From Granulicella sp. (GTDB taxonomy: Bacteria; Acidobacteriota; Terriglobia; Terriglobales; Acidobacteriaceae): a stretch of DNA of 64,000 bases. Numbering within the stretch: the first letter of the stretch is position 1; the number at the start of each line of letters is the position of its first letter. Positions 49,542 to 58,105 of the stretch are shown here, piece after piece. The DNA is taken from positions 62,001 to 126,000 of the forward strand of contig DAIDGQ010000035.1 in the NCBI GenBank assembly GCA_027452215.1, written 5' to 3'. Below the pieces are notes generated by a model. It was not told the DNA's origin, did not search any database, and was given only the letters and a program-made list of their open reading frames with translations. A program made the translations under genes and the position numbers.

Positions 49542-49637
49542 ACAATCCTACCGTGCGGGCTCTTTGCGGCGGACTCAAGCGCTCCGATACATAGCTACAC
49601 CTCCCCGTTGGCATACCGGAGAAAGTCGATGTAAGGG

Positions 49638-50039
49638 CTACTTCGTAGTGGGTTTGGCAGAGGTACTGTCCGTCGGCAGGGTGTAAATCACCTCACCGGC
49701 TCGGGTGTAGTGCAGCTCCTCCCGGGCCTCGTGCTCGATTGCGCTAGGGTCGTTCTGCAACCGGTCCACGTGCTCGTGGAGTTGCTGATTTTCCTTCTGC
49801 AACTGCTGCATCTGGAGTTGCAGAGACTTTGCCTCTTCGCGCTTATGCGCAAAGGCGGTGAGCCCGTTATGGCCAAAGATGACGCCGTAGGCCATTACCA
49901 GCGTCAGGGATCCAATGGCGATCGTCGCAGCTCGTCGCCGCCAGAGATAGACGCGTTCCTTCGCAGCTCCGGCGAGTGCCGGTAGCTGAGTGGTCAGCCT
50001 CGATTTGCTCTGAAGGGGTCCCAAAGGTGGTGGCCTCAC
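49638..50039 (-). CDS. FtsB/DivIC-type septum formation initiator
   Basis: A 133-residue bitopic protein. After a short cytoplasmic N-terminus, one transmembrane helix (TIAIGSLTLVMAYGVIFGHN) is followed by a coiled coil (KREEAKSLQLQMQQLQKENQ, then LHEHVDRLQNDP). The conserved IEHEAREELHYTRAGEVIYT closes the domain and is the DivIC/FtsB signature. It joins FtsL and FtsQ in the divisome. The start is GTG at 50039. Confidence 0.92.
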   Translation of the reverse strand: MRPPPLGPLQSKSRLTTQLPALAGAAKERVYLWRRRAATIAIGSLTLVMAYGVIFGHNGLTAFAHKREEAKSLQLQMQQLQKENQQLHEHVDRLQNDPSAIEHEAREELHYTRAGEVIYTLPTDSTSAKPTTK

Positions 50040-50212
50040 ATGCCAACTTCCAGTTTGATGCTCGTTCTGTCAAAGTATCGCTCATTCTCTTGTGGAGAGA
50101 GCCACTATGAGCAAGAGGGAATCAGACTTGTCGATAGCCAGGTTCGATTTTGGTTATCTGTGGGACGATGCCTGTTTGCACCGCGAGCTTTGCTATTCTT
50201 GAACATGTCCGC

Positions 50213-50365
50213 ATGCGTGTCCTTTTTGGCATCTCGATTTTGGCCCTGATCGCTCTTCTTTGGGCCTCAATCGCGATTGCGCGGCACGTCTACCAGGCAC
50301 GGCAGCGCCATCAACGCGAGTTGCACAATGAAGCAGTCGCAGAATCGGATGGGCGCCGTTTGTGA
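50213..50365 (+). CDS. Small single-pass membrane protein
   Basis: A 50-residue frame, RVLFGISILALIALLWASIA then IARHVYQARQRHQRELHNE, with one transmembrane helix and a basic/acidic cytoplasmic tail. It lies in the space between the divergent divIC and bioY genes. An in-frame start exists 63 bases upstream but the extra residues are not hydrophobic in the same way. There is no clear Shine-Dalgarno. Confidence 0.5.
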   Translation: MRVLFGISILALIALLWASIAIARHVYQARQRHQRELHNEAVAESDGRRL

Positions 50366-50415
50366 CGCAAAAACATGAGTACACGCTGAGATAAACTTAA
50401 TTCCGAGAGCCCACT

Positions 50416-51009
50416 ATGCAAACAGTCATCGCGAACTCGTCCCCCACCGCAGGCCTTAAGGGCTTTGCCGCGACCCTTCCCGGAAGAATCCTGATCGGCC
50501 TGGCTGCCACGGTTGTTGTCGCGGTGGCCGCTCATGTGGCGATTCCGTTGCCGTTCACGCCGGTTCCGCTCACCCTCCAGCCGCTGGCAGTCCTGGGGGT
50601 GGGTCTCGCCCTCGGGCCAGTAGCTGGTTTCCTGACCATGCTCGCCTACCTGGCTGAGGGAGCAATGGGATTCCCCGTATTCAGCCCCACGGGGCCGGGT
50701 GGAATGGCGCAACTCCTTGGCCCGACCGGTGGCTTTCTCATGGCCTATCCGCTCGTTGCCGCCATCGTCGGTGGCCTTACCCGGGGACTCGCCCGCCACA
50801 CCCCACGATTCCTGGCGGCATTCGTTGCGGGGAATATTGCCATGAGCGTCCTGTTTTTGTCGGGAGCTGGCTGGTTTATGCTGTACACCCACCACTCCCT
50901 GTATTTCACATGGATCGGCGCCGTTGCTCCTTTTCTGCCCGGGGAATTCGTCAAAGTTCTGATTGCGTCCGGGATCTACAGCACCTTGGCACGCGGCCAG
51001 CGCATCTAA
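50416..51009 (+). CDS. bioY: Biotin transporter BioY
   Basis: A 197-residue S-component of an ECF-type vitamin transporter with about six transmembrane helices. The family motifs are AHVAIPLPFTPVPLTLQPLA (substrate-binding loop), GPVAGFLTMLAYLAEGAMGF, PVFSPTGPGGMAQLLGPTGG and FLPGEFVKVLIAS. It mediates high-affinity biotin uptake. No bioM/bioN genes are adjacent, so it may act alone or with a shared ECF module. No biotin-repressor operator was recognised upstream. Confidence 0.95.
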   Translation: MQTVIANSSPTAGLKGFAATLPGRILIGLAATVVVAVAAHVAIPLPFTPVPLTLQPLAVLGVGLALGPVAGFLTMLAYLAEGAMGFPVFSPTGPGGMAQLLGPTGGFLMAYPLVAAIVGGLTRGLARHTPRFLAAFVAGNIAMSVLFLSGAGWFMLYTHHSLYFTWIGAVAPFLPGEFVKVLIASGIYSTLARGQRI

Positions 51010-51091
51010 ACTGCGTTCCCCCAAGGGAACGGCACGAGAGGCCCAACCAATACGACGCTTCTCGCAACCATGAAGAGCTATAAAAGGACCC

Positions 51092-51946
51092 ATGACTACT
51101 GCAGCATCAGATGTTCGCGAGATTAAGATCGCCCATAGCCCAGACTCCGACGACGCGTTTATGTTTTATGGCCTCGCCACAAACAAGGTGCGCGTGCCCG
51201 GCTATAAGTTCTCCCACACGTTGACCGACATTGAGGCGTTGAACCACCGCGCCATGACCGATCAGTATTACGACGTCACAGCCATCAGCTTCCACGCTTA
51301 CCCGTACATCCAGGAAAACTATACCCTGATGGCCTGCGGCGGCTCCGTGGGAGACAACTATGGGCCCATGATCGTCGCAGCCAAAAACTACTCGCTCGAC
51401 GAAGTCAAGAAGCTCCGCATCGCTGTCCCCGGAACGCTCACGACCGCTTATCTAACGCTCAAGCTCTTCGCCCCGGAAATTGAGACCGTTACAGTGGATT
51501 TCGACAAAATCATCCCTGCAGTGATTGCGGGCGAATTTGACGCCGGCCTGATCATCCACGAGGGGCAGCTTACGTACGGTCGCGATGGCCTTACAAAGAT
51601 TCTCGACCTCGGCGTCTGGTGGCATGAACAGACGGGTCTTCCGCTCCCTCTTGGCGGTAATGCCATTCGCCGCTCACTGGGCCATGAAGTGCAACTCATT
51701 ACCACCAATGCTCTGCGCGAAAGCATTCAGCACGCACTCGATCACCGCGAGGCAGCGCTCGAGTATGCCATGCAGTTCGCTCGCGATCTCGACCCCTCGA
51801 TGGCCAACCGCTTCGTCGGCATGTATGTCAACGAACGCACGCTCAACTATGGCGACGATGGGAGGGTAGCTATTCGGAGGCTATTAGATATGGGCTACGA
51901 ACGCGGCATCATTCCACATAAAGCGAACGTGGACTTTGTCGGCTAG
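51092..51946 (+). CDS. mqnD: 1,4-dihydroxy-6-naphthoate synthase (futalosine pathway)
   Basis: A 284-residue periplasmic-binding-protein-fold enzyme. The N-terminal HSPDSDDAFMFYGLATNKV motif is the MqnD signature. Further blocks are DIEALNHRAMTDQYYDVTAI, GPMIVAAKNYSLDEVKKLRI and AGLIIHEGQLTYGRDGLTKI. MqnD converts cyclic dehypoxanthinyl futalosine to 1,4-dihydroxy-6-naphthoate in menaquinone synthesis, so the organism probably uses the futalosine route. No other mqn genes are in the window. Confidence 0.93.
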   Translation: MTTAASDVREIKIAHSPDSDDAFMFYGLATNKVRVPGYKFSHTLTDIEALNHRAMTDQYYDVTAISFHAYPYIQENYTLMACGGSVGDNYGPMIVAAKNYSLDEVKKLRIAVPGTLTTAYLTLKLFAPEIETVTVDFDKIIPAVIAGEFDAGLIIHEGQLTYGRDGLTKILDLGVWWHEQTGLPLPLGGNAIRRSLGHEVQLITTNALRESIQHALDHREAALEYAMQFARDLDPSMANRFVGMYVNERTLNYGDDGRVAIRRLLDMGYERGIIPHKANVDFVG

Positions 51947-51998
51947 CGTCCCTTCCCTGCCTCATTCCTATCGAATGGATGCCCAGCGATTTCCTCAA

Positions 51999-52027
51999 GA
52001 TCCGGCACTGCGCTTGGGCGCCGGATC
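51999..52027 (+). terminator. Hairpin after mqnD
   Basis: An 8-bp stem GATCCGGC / GCCGGATC with a 13-base loop, 52 bp past the mqnD stop. No T-run follows, so terminator function is uncertain. Confidence 0.45.
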
Positions 52028-52122
52028 ATGATATCCTCTTCAAGTGCGGTGAAGTTCTCCCACACATCCCTTAGCGACCTACATGTAGTTCGCTCTTTGC
52101 CTCCCGGCAAGGTTCAAGGAAT

Positions 52123-52198
52123 GGACGCGTAGCTCAGCTGGTAGAGCATTCGACTCTTAATCGACTGGTCGTAGGTTCGATCCCTACCGCGTCCACCA
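52123..52198 (+). tRNA. tRNA-Lys (anticodon CTT)
   Basis: A 76-nt cloverleaf: acceptor GGACGCG paired with CGCGTCC, D-arm GCTCAGCTGGTAGAGC, anticodon loop CTCTTAA with CTT at positions 34-36, T-arm GTAGG-TTCGATC-CCTAC, discriminator A and an encoded CCA. The 27-43 pair of the anticodon stem is a T-C mismatch. The rest pairs well. Confidence 0.96.
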
Positions 52199-52581
52199 TT
52201 TTTATTCAGATTACAAATAGCTTACGGTCTAACATAAGCGACCTGCGGGTAGCCCTATTTTCTCTAATCCTTGCCCTTGCAAGGATTGGTATCTTCTCGC
52301 CGACCACGCCACCCCCAGGCAGGCCACCAATTGAGGATCCGCTTGCCGGGCCCTAAGTCTTGCTCGTCCATTCGTGGACGCTACGCCCAGTATCCGGCGG
52401 TGTCCATGAGCTTCGACAGGATCGAAAGCCTATTCATACAGAAAGTCGCCTCCAATACTTCTTGTGACAGCGCTCACATACTCTCCTATGTTCATTGCCT
52501 ATGAATGGATCAGCTTTTAATTGAGCTCCGCTCAAAGACCCAGCTCAACTTTTCAATAGAAGTACCGGAAAGGATTTAGCT
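52199..52581. other. Intergenic and regulatory region upstream of the respiratory operon
   Basis: About 380 bp with no gene. It holds a hairpin AATCCTTG...CAAGGATT (52265-52286) that may mark the tRNA transcript end, and a CRP/FNR-like palindrome (52463-52478) upstream of the cytochrome gene. A short AT-rich stretch near 52515-52560 could contain the promoter. Confidence 0.55.
52463..52478. promoter_or_regulatory. CRP/FNR-family binding site candidate TGTGA-N6-TCACA
   Basis: A perfect TGTGACAGCGCTCACA palindrome, identical in both half-sites to the E. coli CRP consensus, 104 bp upstream of the tetraheme cytochrome start. CRP/FNR-type regulators commonly control respiratory operons. Which family member binds here is unknown. 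Confidence 0.6.
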
Positions 52582-53055
52582 GTGAGTTACTTCAAGGATG
52601 CAGGACATCTTTTCCGGTTTGCTCTTCTATTCGTCGTCGGCTTCGTAATCTTTCTGGTCGTCCGTCACTTCGTTGTTCCGAAGAGCTTCGGCGAATATGG
52701 CCACTACCGTGGAGCCGCCATTGCTGAGATTGCCGCCCGTCCCATCCACTTTGCAGGTCATCAGACGTGTGAAGCCTGCCATGCCGACGTTCTCGAGATA
52801 AAGAAGAAAGGCAAGCATGCCAATGTCCATTGCGAAGCCTGCCATGGACCGCTCGCCAATCATGCCAGCGACCCAAGCTCGGTCGATCCGCCAAAGCTCG
52901 AGACCGCTACACTCTGCATCCGCTGTCATGCGGCCAGCGCTGCTCGACCAAAGGCCTTCCCGCAAGTGGAGGCAGATCAACACTCCGGCGGCCTTGCGTG
53001 TGAGACCTGCCACCAGCCGCATAACCCGGTCGTTCAAGCTGGAGATGCGAAATGA
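52582..53055 (+). CDS. Membrane-anchored tetraheme cytochrome c
   Basis: A 157-residue cytochrome with an N-terminal transmembrane anchor (FRFALLFVVGFVIFLVVRHF) and four CxxCH heme sites: CEACH at ~62, CEACH at ~84, CIRCH at ~112 and CETCH at ~139, plus several free histidines for axial ligation. It is smaller than NapC/NrfH and resembles the periplasmic cytochrome subunits of NrfD-type complexes. The start is GTG (AAAGGA upstream). The ferredoxin gene overlaps its stop by 4 bases, so it is the first gene of a respiratory operon. Confidence 0.92.
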   Translation: MSYFKDAGHLFRFALLFVVGFVIFLVVRHFVVPKSFGEYGHYRGAAIAEIAARPIHFAGHQTCEACHADVLEIKKKGKHANVHCEACHGPLANHASDPSSVDPPKLETATLCIRCHAASAARPKAFPQVEADQHSGGLACETCHQPHNPVVQAGDAK

Positions 53056-53786
53056 ATATCAATCGACGTCACTTTCTTGTCATGATGCCGGCTGCTGCGA
53101 TCGCGTGGAAGTATGTCCTCGCTGGTGCTCCAGAAGATGCTCCCAACTATACGATGAGCGAACACTGGTGGGGCATGCTCCTTGATATCCCAAAGTGCAT
53201 CGGCTGTGGCAACTGCGTTCGCGCCTGCCAGGCAGAAAACGACGTGCCGAACGGCTACTTCCGCACTTGGGTGGAACGCTACCTCGTGACCGACTGGCAT
53301 CTTGAACACCCCGAGGTGATCTCGCCCGATGGAGGCAAAGAAGGCTTCCCGGTTGCGCAAGAAGAAGCCAACGGCAAGTATTTCTTCGTTCCCAAAATGT
53401 GCAACCACTGTGCAGATTCACCCTGCACGCAGGTATGTCCCGTGGGCGCGACGTTCATCGGTCCGGATGGCGTCGTGCTGATCGACCCGAACTACTGCCT
53501 CGGGTGCGCGTATTGCGTGCAGGCGTGCCCCTACGGCTGCCGGTACATTCATCCGGAAAAGCGAGTTGCCGACAAGTGCACCCTCTGCTACCACCGGATT
53601 ACCAAGGGTTTGACAACGGCATGCTGCGAAGCCTGTCCGACCGGCGCGCGCCAACTCGTCGACTTGAAGAATCCCAACGACTCGATCCACGCATTCCTAA
53701 AGACCCATGACGTGCAGGTATTGAAACCACAGATGGCCACCAGCGCAAAGGCTTTCTACAACGGTTTGGATGGCTCAGTGCGATAA
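53052..53786 (+). CDS. Four-cluster 4Fe-4S ferredoxin (DmsB/NrfC/HybA-like)
   Basis: A 244-residue iron-sulfur subunit with a twin-arginine-like N-terminus (NINRRHFLVMMPAAAIAW). Four [4Fe-4S] motifs follow: CIGCGNCVRAC, CNHCADSPCTQVC, CLGCAYCVQAC and CTLCYHRITKG, with a closing CCEACPTGAR. It should pass electrons between the NrfD-type membrane subunit and a periplasmic partner, here most simply the tetraheme cytochrome. No molybdopterin catalytic subunit is in this operon. Confidence 0.94.
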   Translation: MNINRRHFLVMMPAAAIAWKYVLAGAPEDAPNYTMSEHWWGMLLDIPKCIGCGNCVRACQAENDVPNGYFRTWVERYLVTDWHLEHPEVISPDGGKEGFPVAQEEANGKYFFVPKMCNHCADSPCTQVCPVGATFIGPDGVVLIDPNYCLGCAYCVQACPYGCRYIHPEKRVADKCTLCYHRITKGLTTACCEACPTGARQLVDLKNPNDSIHAFLKTHDVQVLKPQMATSAKAFYNGLDGSVR

Positions 53787-55044
53787 AACTTCCCTGGCTG
53801 AGAGCGACACGAATTTTCAAACGATTTGGTGCGACGAGGAGACGGTGAGTGCGATGAACGGTGTTGAAGGCTACATGTATCCCAACGAAGTTAGACTCTA
53901 TTGGAGCGTGCTGATCGTCCTTTATCCGTACATCACTGGGCTCGTCGCAGGCGCGTTCATTCTGGCCTCTCTGGTACGAATCTTCCACGTCAAGGCGGTA
54001 GCGCCGACTTACAGGCTCGCGCTGCTAACGGCCCTGTCCTTCCTGATCGTTGCTCCGTTGCCTCTCACCTTGCATCTCGGCCAGCCCCAGCGAGCGCCCG
54101 AGATGTACTTCACACCACACGCCACCTCGGCGATGGCAATGTTCGGATATGTGTATCTGTGGTATCTGATGGCCGTTCTCGTATTCGAGATTTGGCTGGA
54201 CTACAGGCGTGAAATCGTCCTCCTGTCAGAGTCCGCAACAGGGTGGAGGCGCATGCTCTACCGCATCATGACGCTGGGCTCTAACAACATCAGCGAGCGC
54301 TCTCTGGCCATTGACGAGCGGGCAGGCTGGATCATCACTCTGGTTGGTATCCCGTCTGCCTTCATCCTGCACGGGTACGTCGGCTTCATCTTTGGTTCGC
54401 TCAAGGCGAACCCCTGGTGGAACTCCCCATTGATGCCAGTTGTCTTCATCTTCTCGGCGATGGTCTCAGGCATCGCTGCCGTGATGCTACTGTACATGCT
54501 CACCACAAAACTCCGCCGGCTGCGGATCGATATGCCGTGCGTCGACACGATTGCGAAATACCTTTTCTACATCTTCATTATCGACTTCAGTCTGGAGATG
54601 CTTGACCTGGTCCATCGTATCTATGAAGCAGATGAGTCCTTTCGTTCGATCAGCTTCATGGTCCACACCAAGCTCTATTTCTCCCAGATCATCCTGCAGA
54701 TCTACATCGGTACGTTTATCCCACTCTTCCTCCTAGCTCTGGTTCAGGTTAAGAAGCTCTCTGAGGCAGCGCGGAAGACAATCTACGTTGTATCAGGATG
54801 CTTGATCGAAGTAGCCATCATCTCCATGCGTTGGAATGTGGTGATCGGAGGACAACTTTTCTCCAAGAGCTTTCTAGGATTCACGACCTACAAGATGAGT
54901 CTCGTCACGCGTGAAGGTTTACTCATGTCGATCGCGTTGTTGATTCTCCCGCTATTTATCCTGTGGCTCTTGGTGAAGCTGCTTCCCCCCTGGCCCGACC
55001 AGGAATCCGGCAAGATTCATGCTTTGCCTACGCCTGTGTCCTAA
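53770..55044 (+). CDS. NrfD/PsrC-family integral membrane subunit
   Basis: A polytopic membrane protein of about 400 residues with nine to ten transmembrane helices. It shows the NrfD/PsrC pattern: YWSVLIVLYPYITGLVAGAF, APLPLTLHLGQPQRAPEMYF, and SPLMPVVFIFSAMVSGIAAV. It provides the quinone site of NrfD-type redox complexes. The frame opens at 53770, overlapping the ferredoxin gene by 17 bases without a ribosome binding site. A GTG at 53845 or an ATG at 53854 behind AGGAG may be the real start and would shorten it by 25-28 residues. Confidence 0.9.
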   Translation: MAQCDKTSLAESDTNFQTIWCDEETVSAMNGVEGYMYPNEVRLYWSVLIVLYPYITGLVAGAFILASLVRIFHVKAVAPTYRLALLTALSFLIVAPLPLTLHLGQPQRAPEMYFTPHATSAMAMFGYVYLWYLMAVLVFEIWLDYRREIVLLSESATGWRRMLYRIMTLGSNNISERSLAIDERAGWIITLVGIPSAFILHGYVGFIFGSLKANPWWNSPLMPVVFIFSAMVSGIAAVMLLYMLTTKLRRLRIDMPCVDTIAKYLFYIFIIDFSLEMLDLVHRIYEADESFRSISFMVHTKLYFSQIILQIYIGTFIPLFLLALVQVKKLSEAARKTIYVVSGCLIEVAIISMRWNVVIGGQLFSKSFLGFTTYKMSLVTREGLLMSIALLILPLFILWLLVKLLPPWPDQESGKIHALPTPVS

Positions 55045-55081
55045 AGCAGTTGGTACTGAGCTCCGCAAATGGGTATGGACG

Positions 55082-56809
55082 ATGAGCGAAATTCCCGACT
55101 TGATCGCACAGTTCAACAAGCGACTGGATACACTGGAACATCGCGTCTTTACCCTTGAACATGCGGCGGTAGAGTCCTCCCTTAAACCTGTACCCGCAGT
55201 CGACGCAATCAACATCCCTCCGCATCAGCACGCTGAAACTTTGTCCTTCGCACAGGCAAGCGGCATCGTTCCCATGCTCGGGAAAGCGCTGCTCGGCATT
55301 GCAGGCGCTTATCTGCTTCGCGCCGTAGCAGAGTCTGGCTCGTTTCCAAAGCTCGCCGTCGTTGTGCTTGCAATCACGTATGCCGGGATGTGGCTGGTAT
55401 TTGCGGTGCGAGTCCGCACCATGGCGTGGTACACAGGCATCACCTACGCCACCACCTCTAGCCTGATTCTCACTCCCATGGTTTGGGAGCTCACCCTGCG
55501 ATTCAAAGTCCTGCCTGCTTTGATCAGCGCACTCGTATTGGCATCGTTCGCCATTGCAGCTCTCACCCTTACCTGGAAGCGTAGTCTCGTGTCGGTCTTC
55601 TGGGTTGCTTATGGAACTGCTGTCTTCACCTCCCTGGCCTTGATGATCGTCACCCACGATCTGGCACCCTTCCTCGGCGCACTTCTGCTCATCCTTGTTG
55701 CGAGCGAGTTCGCCGCCTGCCGCGGTCATCGTCTCAATGGAAAGGTTCTAGCGGGGGTTGTCGTCGATATCGCCGTCGCATTGTCGATCTTCATCTACTC
55801 TGGTCCAGCAAATACCCGCGCCGAGTACAGCAGCGTCAGCATGCCAACATTACTAACGCTGGTTTCAATCCCCTTCCTCGTTTACGCGGTTAGCGTCGCC
55901 TTCCAGACCATTCTTCGCCGTCAGCGAATCAGCCTCTTCGAAATGATGCAGACAATGATTGCATTTTCACTCGCTCTCTACGGAGTGATCAGTGTCGCTT
56001 CAGGCGAGCACTACGGCACGATTGGAATCGCTTGCCTCGCCCTATCTGCCGCAGGATATGCCGTCTCCTTCAAGCTCTTCGACGCTTCAACTGTCCTAAT
56101 GAACTACCGCGTTTATAGTGCATGGAGCGCGGCACTCTTCCTCCTTGGCAGCTTCTTCTGTCTCCCTCGGATATGGCTCTCAATCTGGCTCGGAGTCGCA
56201 GCAATCGCAGCCACCTCTATCGGTGCCCAACGATCTCGTCTTACGTTGGAGTACCATGGCGCACTCTATCTGTTGACTGCTGCCTTCGCCGCTGGACTGC
56301 CAAGATTCACAGCTCAAGCCCTCATCGGATCACCGCCCAACCCGCCTGCGTGGATCTTCGGTGCCATCTTCGCAATTTCATTTCTTTGTTATCTGCTGGG
56401 CGGCAGCCCTCCTAAAGCTAAGCGTGCACAATGGCGACCAAACATCGTTACGGCCGTACTAGCCGCCACTTCGGGAGCAGCACTCTTGGTATCCGTGCTG
56501 GCGCTCTTCACGGTTCACCTCAACTCGCTCAAGACCAACCCCCTAGAATTTATCCAGACACTCGCCGCTTGCTCGACTGCCCTTGTCCTCGCTTACAGTG
56601 GCTCACGCTGGCACAGGATCGAACTCAATTGGATCGCCTACGGCGCGCTAGTATTTGTTGCCGCAAAGCTATTGATTGAAGACCTGCGACACGGTCATCT
56701 GGTACTGATCGCCGCTTCCTTCTTTCTATATGCCGCCACTTTGATCCTGCTTCCGCGCCTCGCAAGCAGAGGCCAACCGGAACAATCCCCCACGGCGATC
56801 GCTCCCTAG
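55082..56809 (+). CDS. Large polytopic membrane protein (DUF2339-like)
   Basis: A 575-residue protein with an N-terminal coiled-coil stretch (LIAQFNKRLDTLEHRVFTLE) followed by about 14 hydrophobic helices and almost no large soluble domain. The coiled coil plus many-helix plan resembles DUF2339 proteins of unknown function. I am not certain of the family. It starts 37 bp after the NrfD-type gene and is probably in the same operon. The start at 55082 is preferred over an upstream one that overlaps the NrfD gene. Confidence 0.7.
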   Translation: MSEIPDLIAQFNKRLDTLEHRVFTLEHAAVESSLKPVPAVDAINIPPHQHAETLSFAQASGIVPMLGKALLGIAGAYLLRAVAESGSFPKLAVVVLAITYAGMWLVFAVRVRTMAWYTGITYATTSSLILTPMVWELTLRFKVLPALISALVLASFAIAALTLTWKRSLVSVFWVAYGTAVFTSLALMIVTHDLAPFLGALLLILVASEFAACRGHRLNGKVLAGVVVDIAVALSIFIYSGPANTRAEYSSVSMPTLLTLVSIPFLVYAVSVAFQTILRRQRISLFEMMQTMIAFSLALYGVISVASGEHYGTIGIACLALSAAGYAVSFKLFDASTVLMNYRVYSAWSAALFLLGSFFCLPRIWLSIWLGVAAIAATSIGAQRSRLTLEYHGALYLLTAAFAAGLPRFTAQALIGSPPNPPAWIFGAIFAISFLCYLLGGSPPKAKRAQWRPNIVTAVLAATSGAALLVSVLALFTVHLNSLKTNPLEFIQTLAACSTALVLAYSGSRWHRIELNWIAYGALVFVAAKLLIEDLRHGHLVLIAASFFLYAATLILLPRLASRGQPEQSPTAIAP

Positions 56810-56980
56810 CCTTTGCAATCACCCCCACCGCCCTCGCGCCTCAGATACAGTATTCCGCCAATTTGATTTCCAGCCCAGTTCGAAGCCGACGGGCTCCCAA
56901 TCGGGATCATCCACAAAACGACTGCATTAGAGTTTAGTCATCAGCAGCTTCGTCCCCTCGGAGAAGCGAACTCGGTGATT

Positions 56981-58105
56981 TCACAAACCCGCATACCAGT
57001 CATAACCAAGCTTGGTCCAGTAGTCGTCTGGCCTGCTGTTGGTGTAGCTGATGAGACCGATCCGCTTGATCTGCTTGTACCCATACTTCGTGGGCATGTG
57101 CAATCGCAGCGGAGCACCATGGTATTGGGTTAGCGGCTGCCCCATCATCTCGGTTACGAGAAGGGTCTGAGGATGACGACATACCTCGAGGTCGTATCCC
57201 GTGTAATAGTCTCCATCCGGCGTCTCCATATACACATACTTCGGCTCCTTACCGTCAACGCGCGCAGGAGGATACGCATCAAGAAGATCTGCCATACGTA
57301 TACCAGCCCAATGGACAATCTGACTCCAGCCCTCGATGCACTTGAACTGAGTCACCAGTTCATGCCGCGGGAAACTGACGATGTCTTCCATAGTCAGAAG
57401 CAATCCCGGGGTACCCTTAGCCAGCGTAGAGTCACTCTCACCAGCCTCCTCTGTGCCGCGAGGCATTCGACCGCTTCGGTTCTCTTTCTGTCTCTCCTCT
57501 TCCACCATCGATGCGGGCGCCATCTTCTCGGAAGTGCTGGCAGAAGGTGGCGGCGTCTTGGTGTCGTGCCCTTGATCTTCCATCGCTTTCTCGTCGACAT
57601 AGACATACTCCCACGAGGTCACATCTCGGCTGTACCTCGGGTGAGAAGTGGATGCATCGGAGCCAACCAACTGCAGCCGATAGCTCGCTGGAGCGAGCAT
57701 TTTCTTAAGGCCATAGACGCCATTGACCCTCAGATTCTCAGCCTTGGAGAGAGCGTAAGTGGGAGCAAGCGCTCGGTCATCGAAGATCGCACGCGAGATC
57801 GCCGCGTTCGTTTGGAAGGCCTTCCTATAGCCAAGGGGCTGCATCTCTTCCGATGGCAGGTGATCGAGCCAGTTGTAAAGGCCATATCCCGCAGCTGCTG
57901 CTATGGCTGCCATCGCGAAGGACCGTCGTGTGTGTCGCCTCGAATCTGCAAGCACGGCTGCGTTCGCGTCGCTCGCAAACTCGGCGCTGTCACTCGAACT
58001 CGCAGCCACAGGCACGTCCTCAATCGCTCCCCTCTCAGTCTTCTGAACCTCAGGACTCCCGTCAAGCATGGGTGGCTTCTTCTGTTCTGGATCGGGCGTC
58101 ACCAT
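56981..58105 (-). CDS. Tat-exported molybdopterin-dependent oxidoreductase (sulfite oxidase fold)
   Basis: A 374-residue protein. A ~58-residue leader precedes a twin-arginine signal (SRRHTRRSFAMAAIAAAAGY). The oxidoreductase core has QFKCIEGWSQIVHWAGIRMA with the molybdenum-ligating Cys (C256), YMETPDGDYYTGYDLEVCRH and a terminal DDYWTKLGYDWYAGL, as in the sulfite-oxidase/YedY group. Between residues ~175 and ~233 lies an insert of low-complexity polar sequence (TKTPPPSAST..., then EEERQKENRSGRMP) just before the catalytic Cys. The cytochrome b partner precedes it, overlapping by 7 bp. Confidence 0.92.
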   Translation of the reverse strand: MVTPDPEQKKPPMLDGSPEVQKTERGAIEDVPVAASSSDSAEFASDANAAVLADSRRHTRRSFAMAAIAAAAGYGLYNWLDHLPSEEMQPLGYRKAFQTNAAISRAIFDDRALAPTYALSKAENLRVNGVYGLKKMLAPASYRLQLVGSDASTSHPRYSRDVTSWEYVYVDEKAMEDQGHDTKTPPPSASTSEKMAPASMVEEERQKENRSGRMPRGTEEAGESDSTLAKGTPGLLLTMEDIVSFPRHELVTQFKCIEGWSQIVHWAGIRMADLLDAYPPARVDGKEPKYVYMETPDGDYYTGYDLEVCRHPQTLLVTEMMGQPLTQYHGAPLRLHMPTKYGYKQIKRIGLISYTNSRPDDYWTKLGYDWYAGL

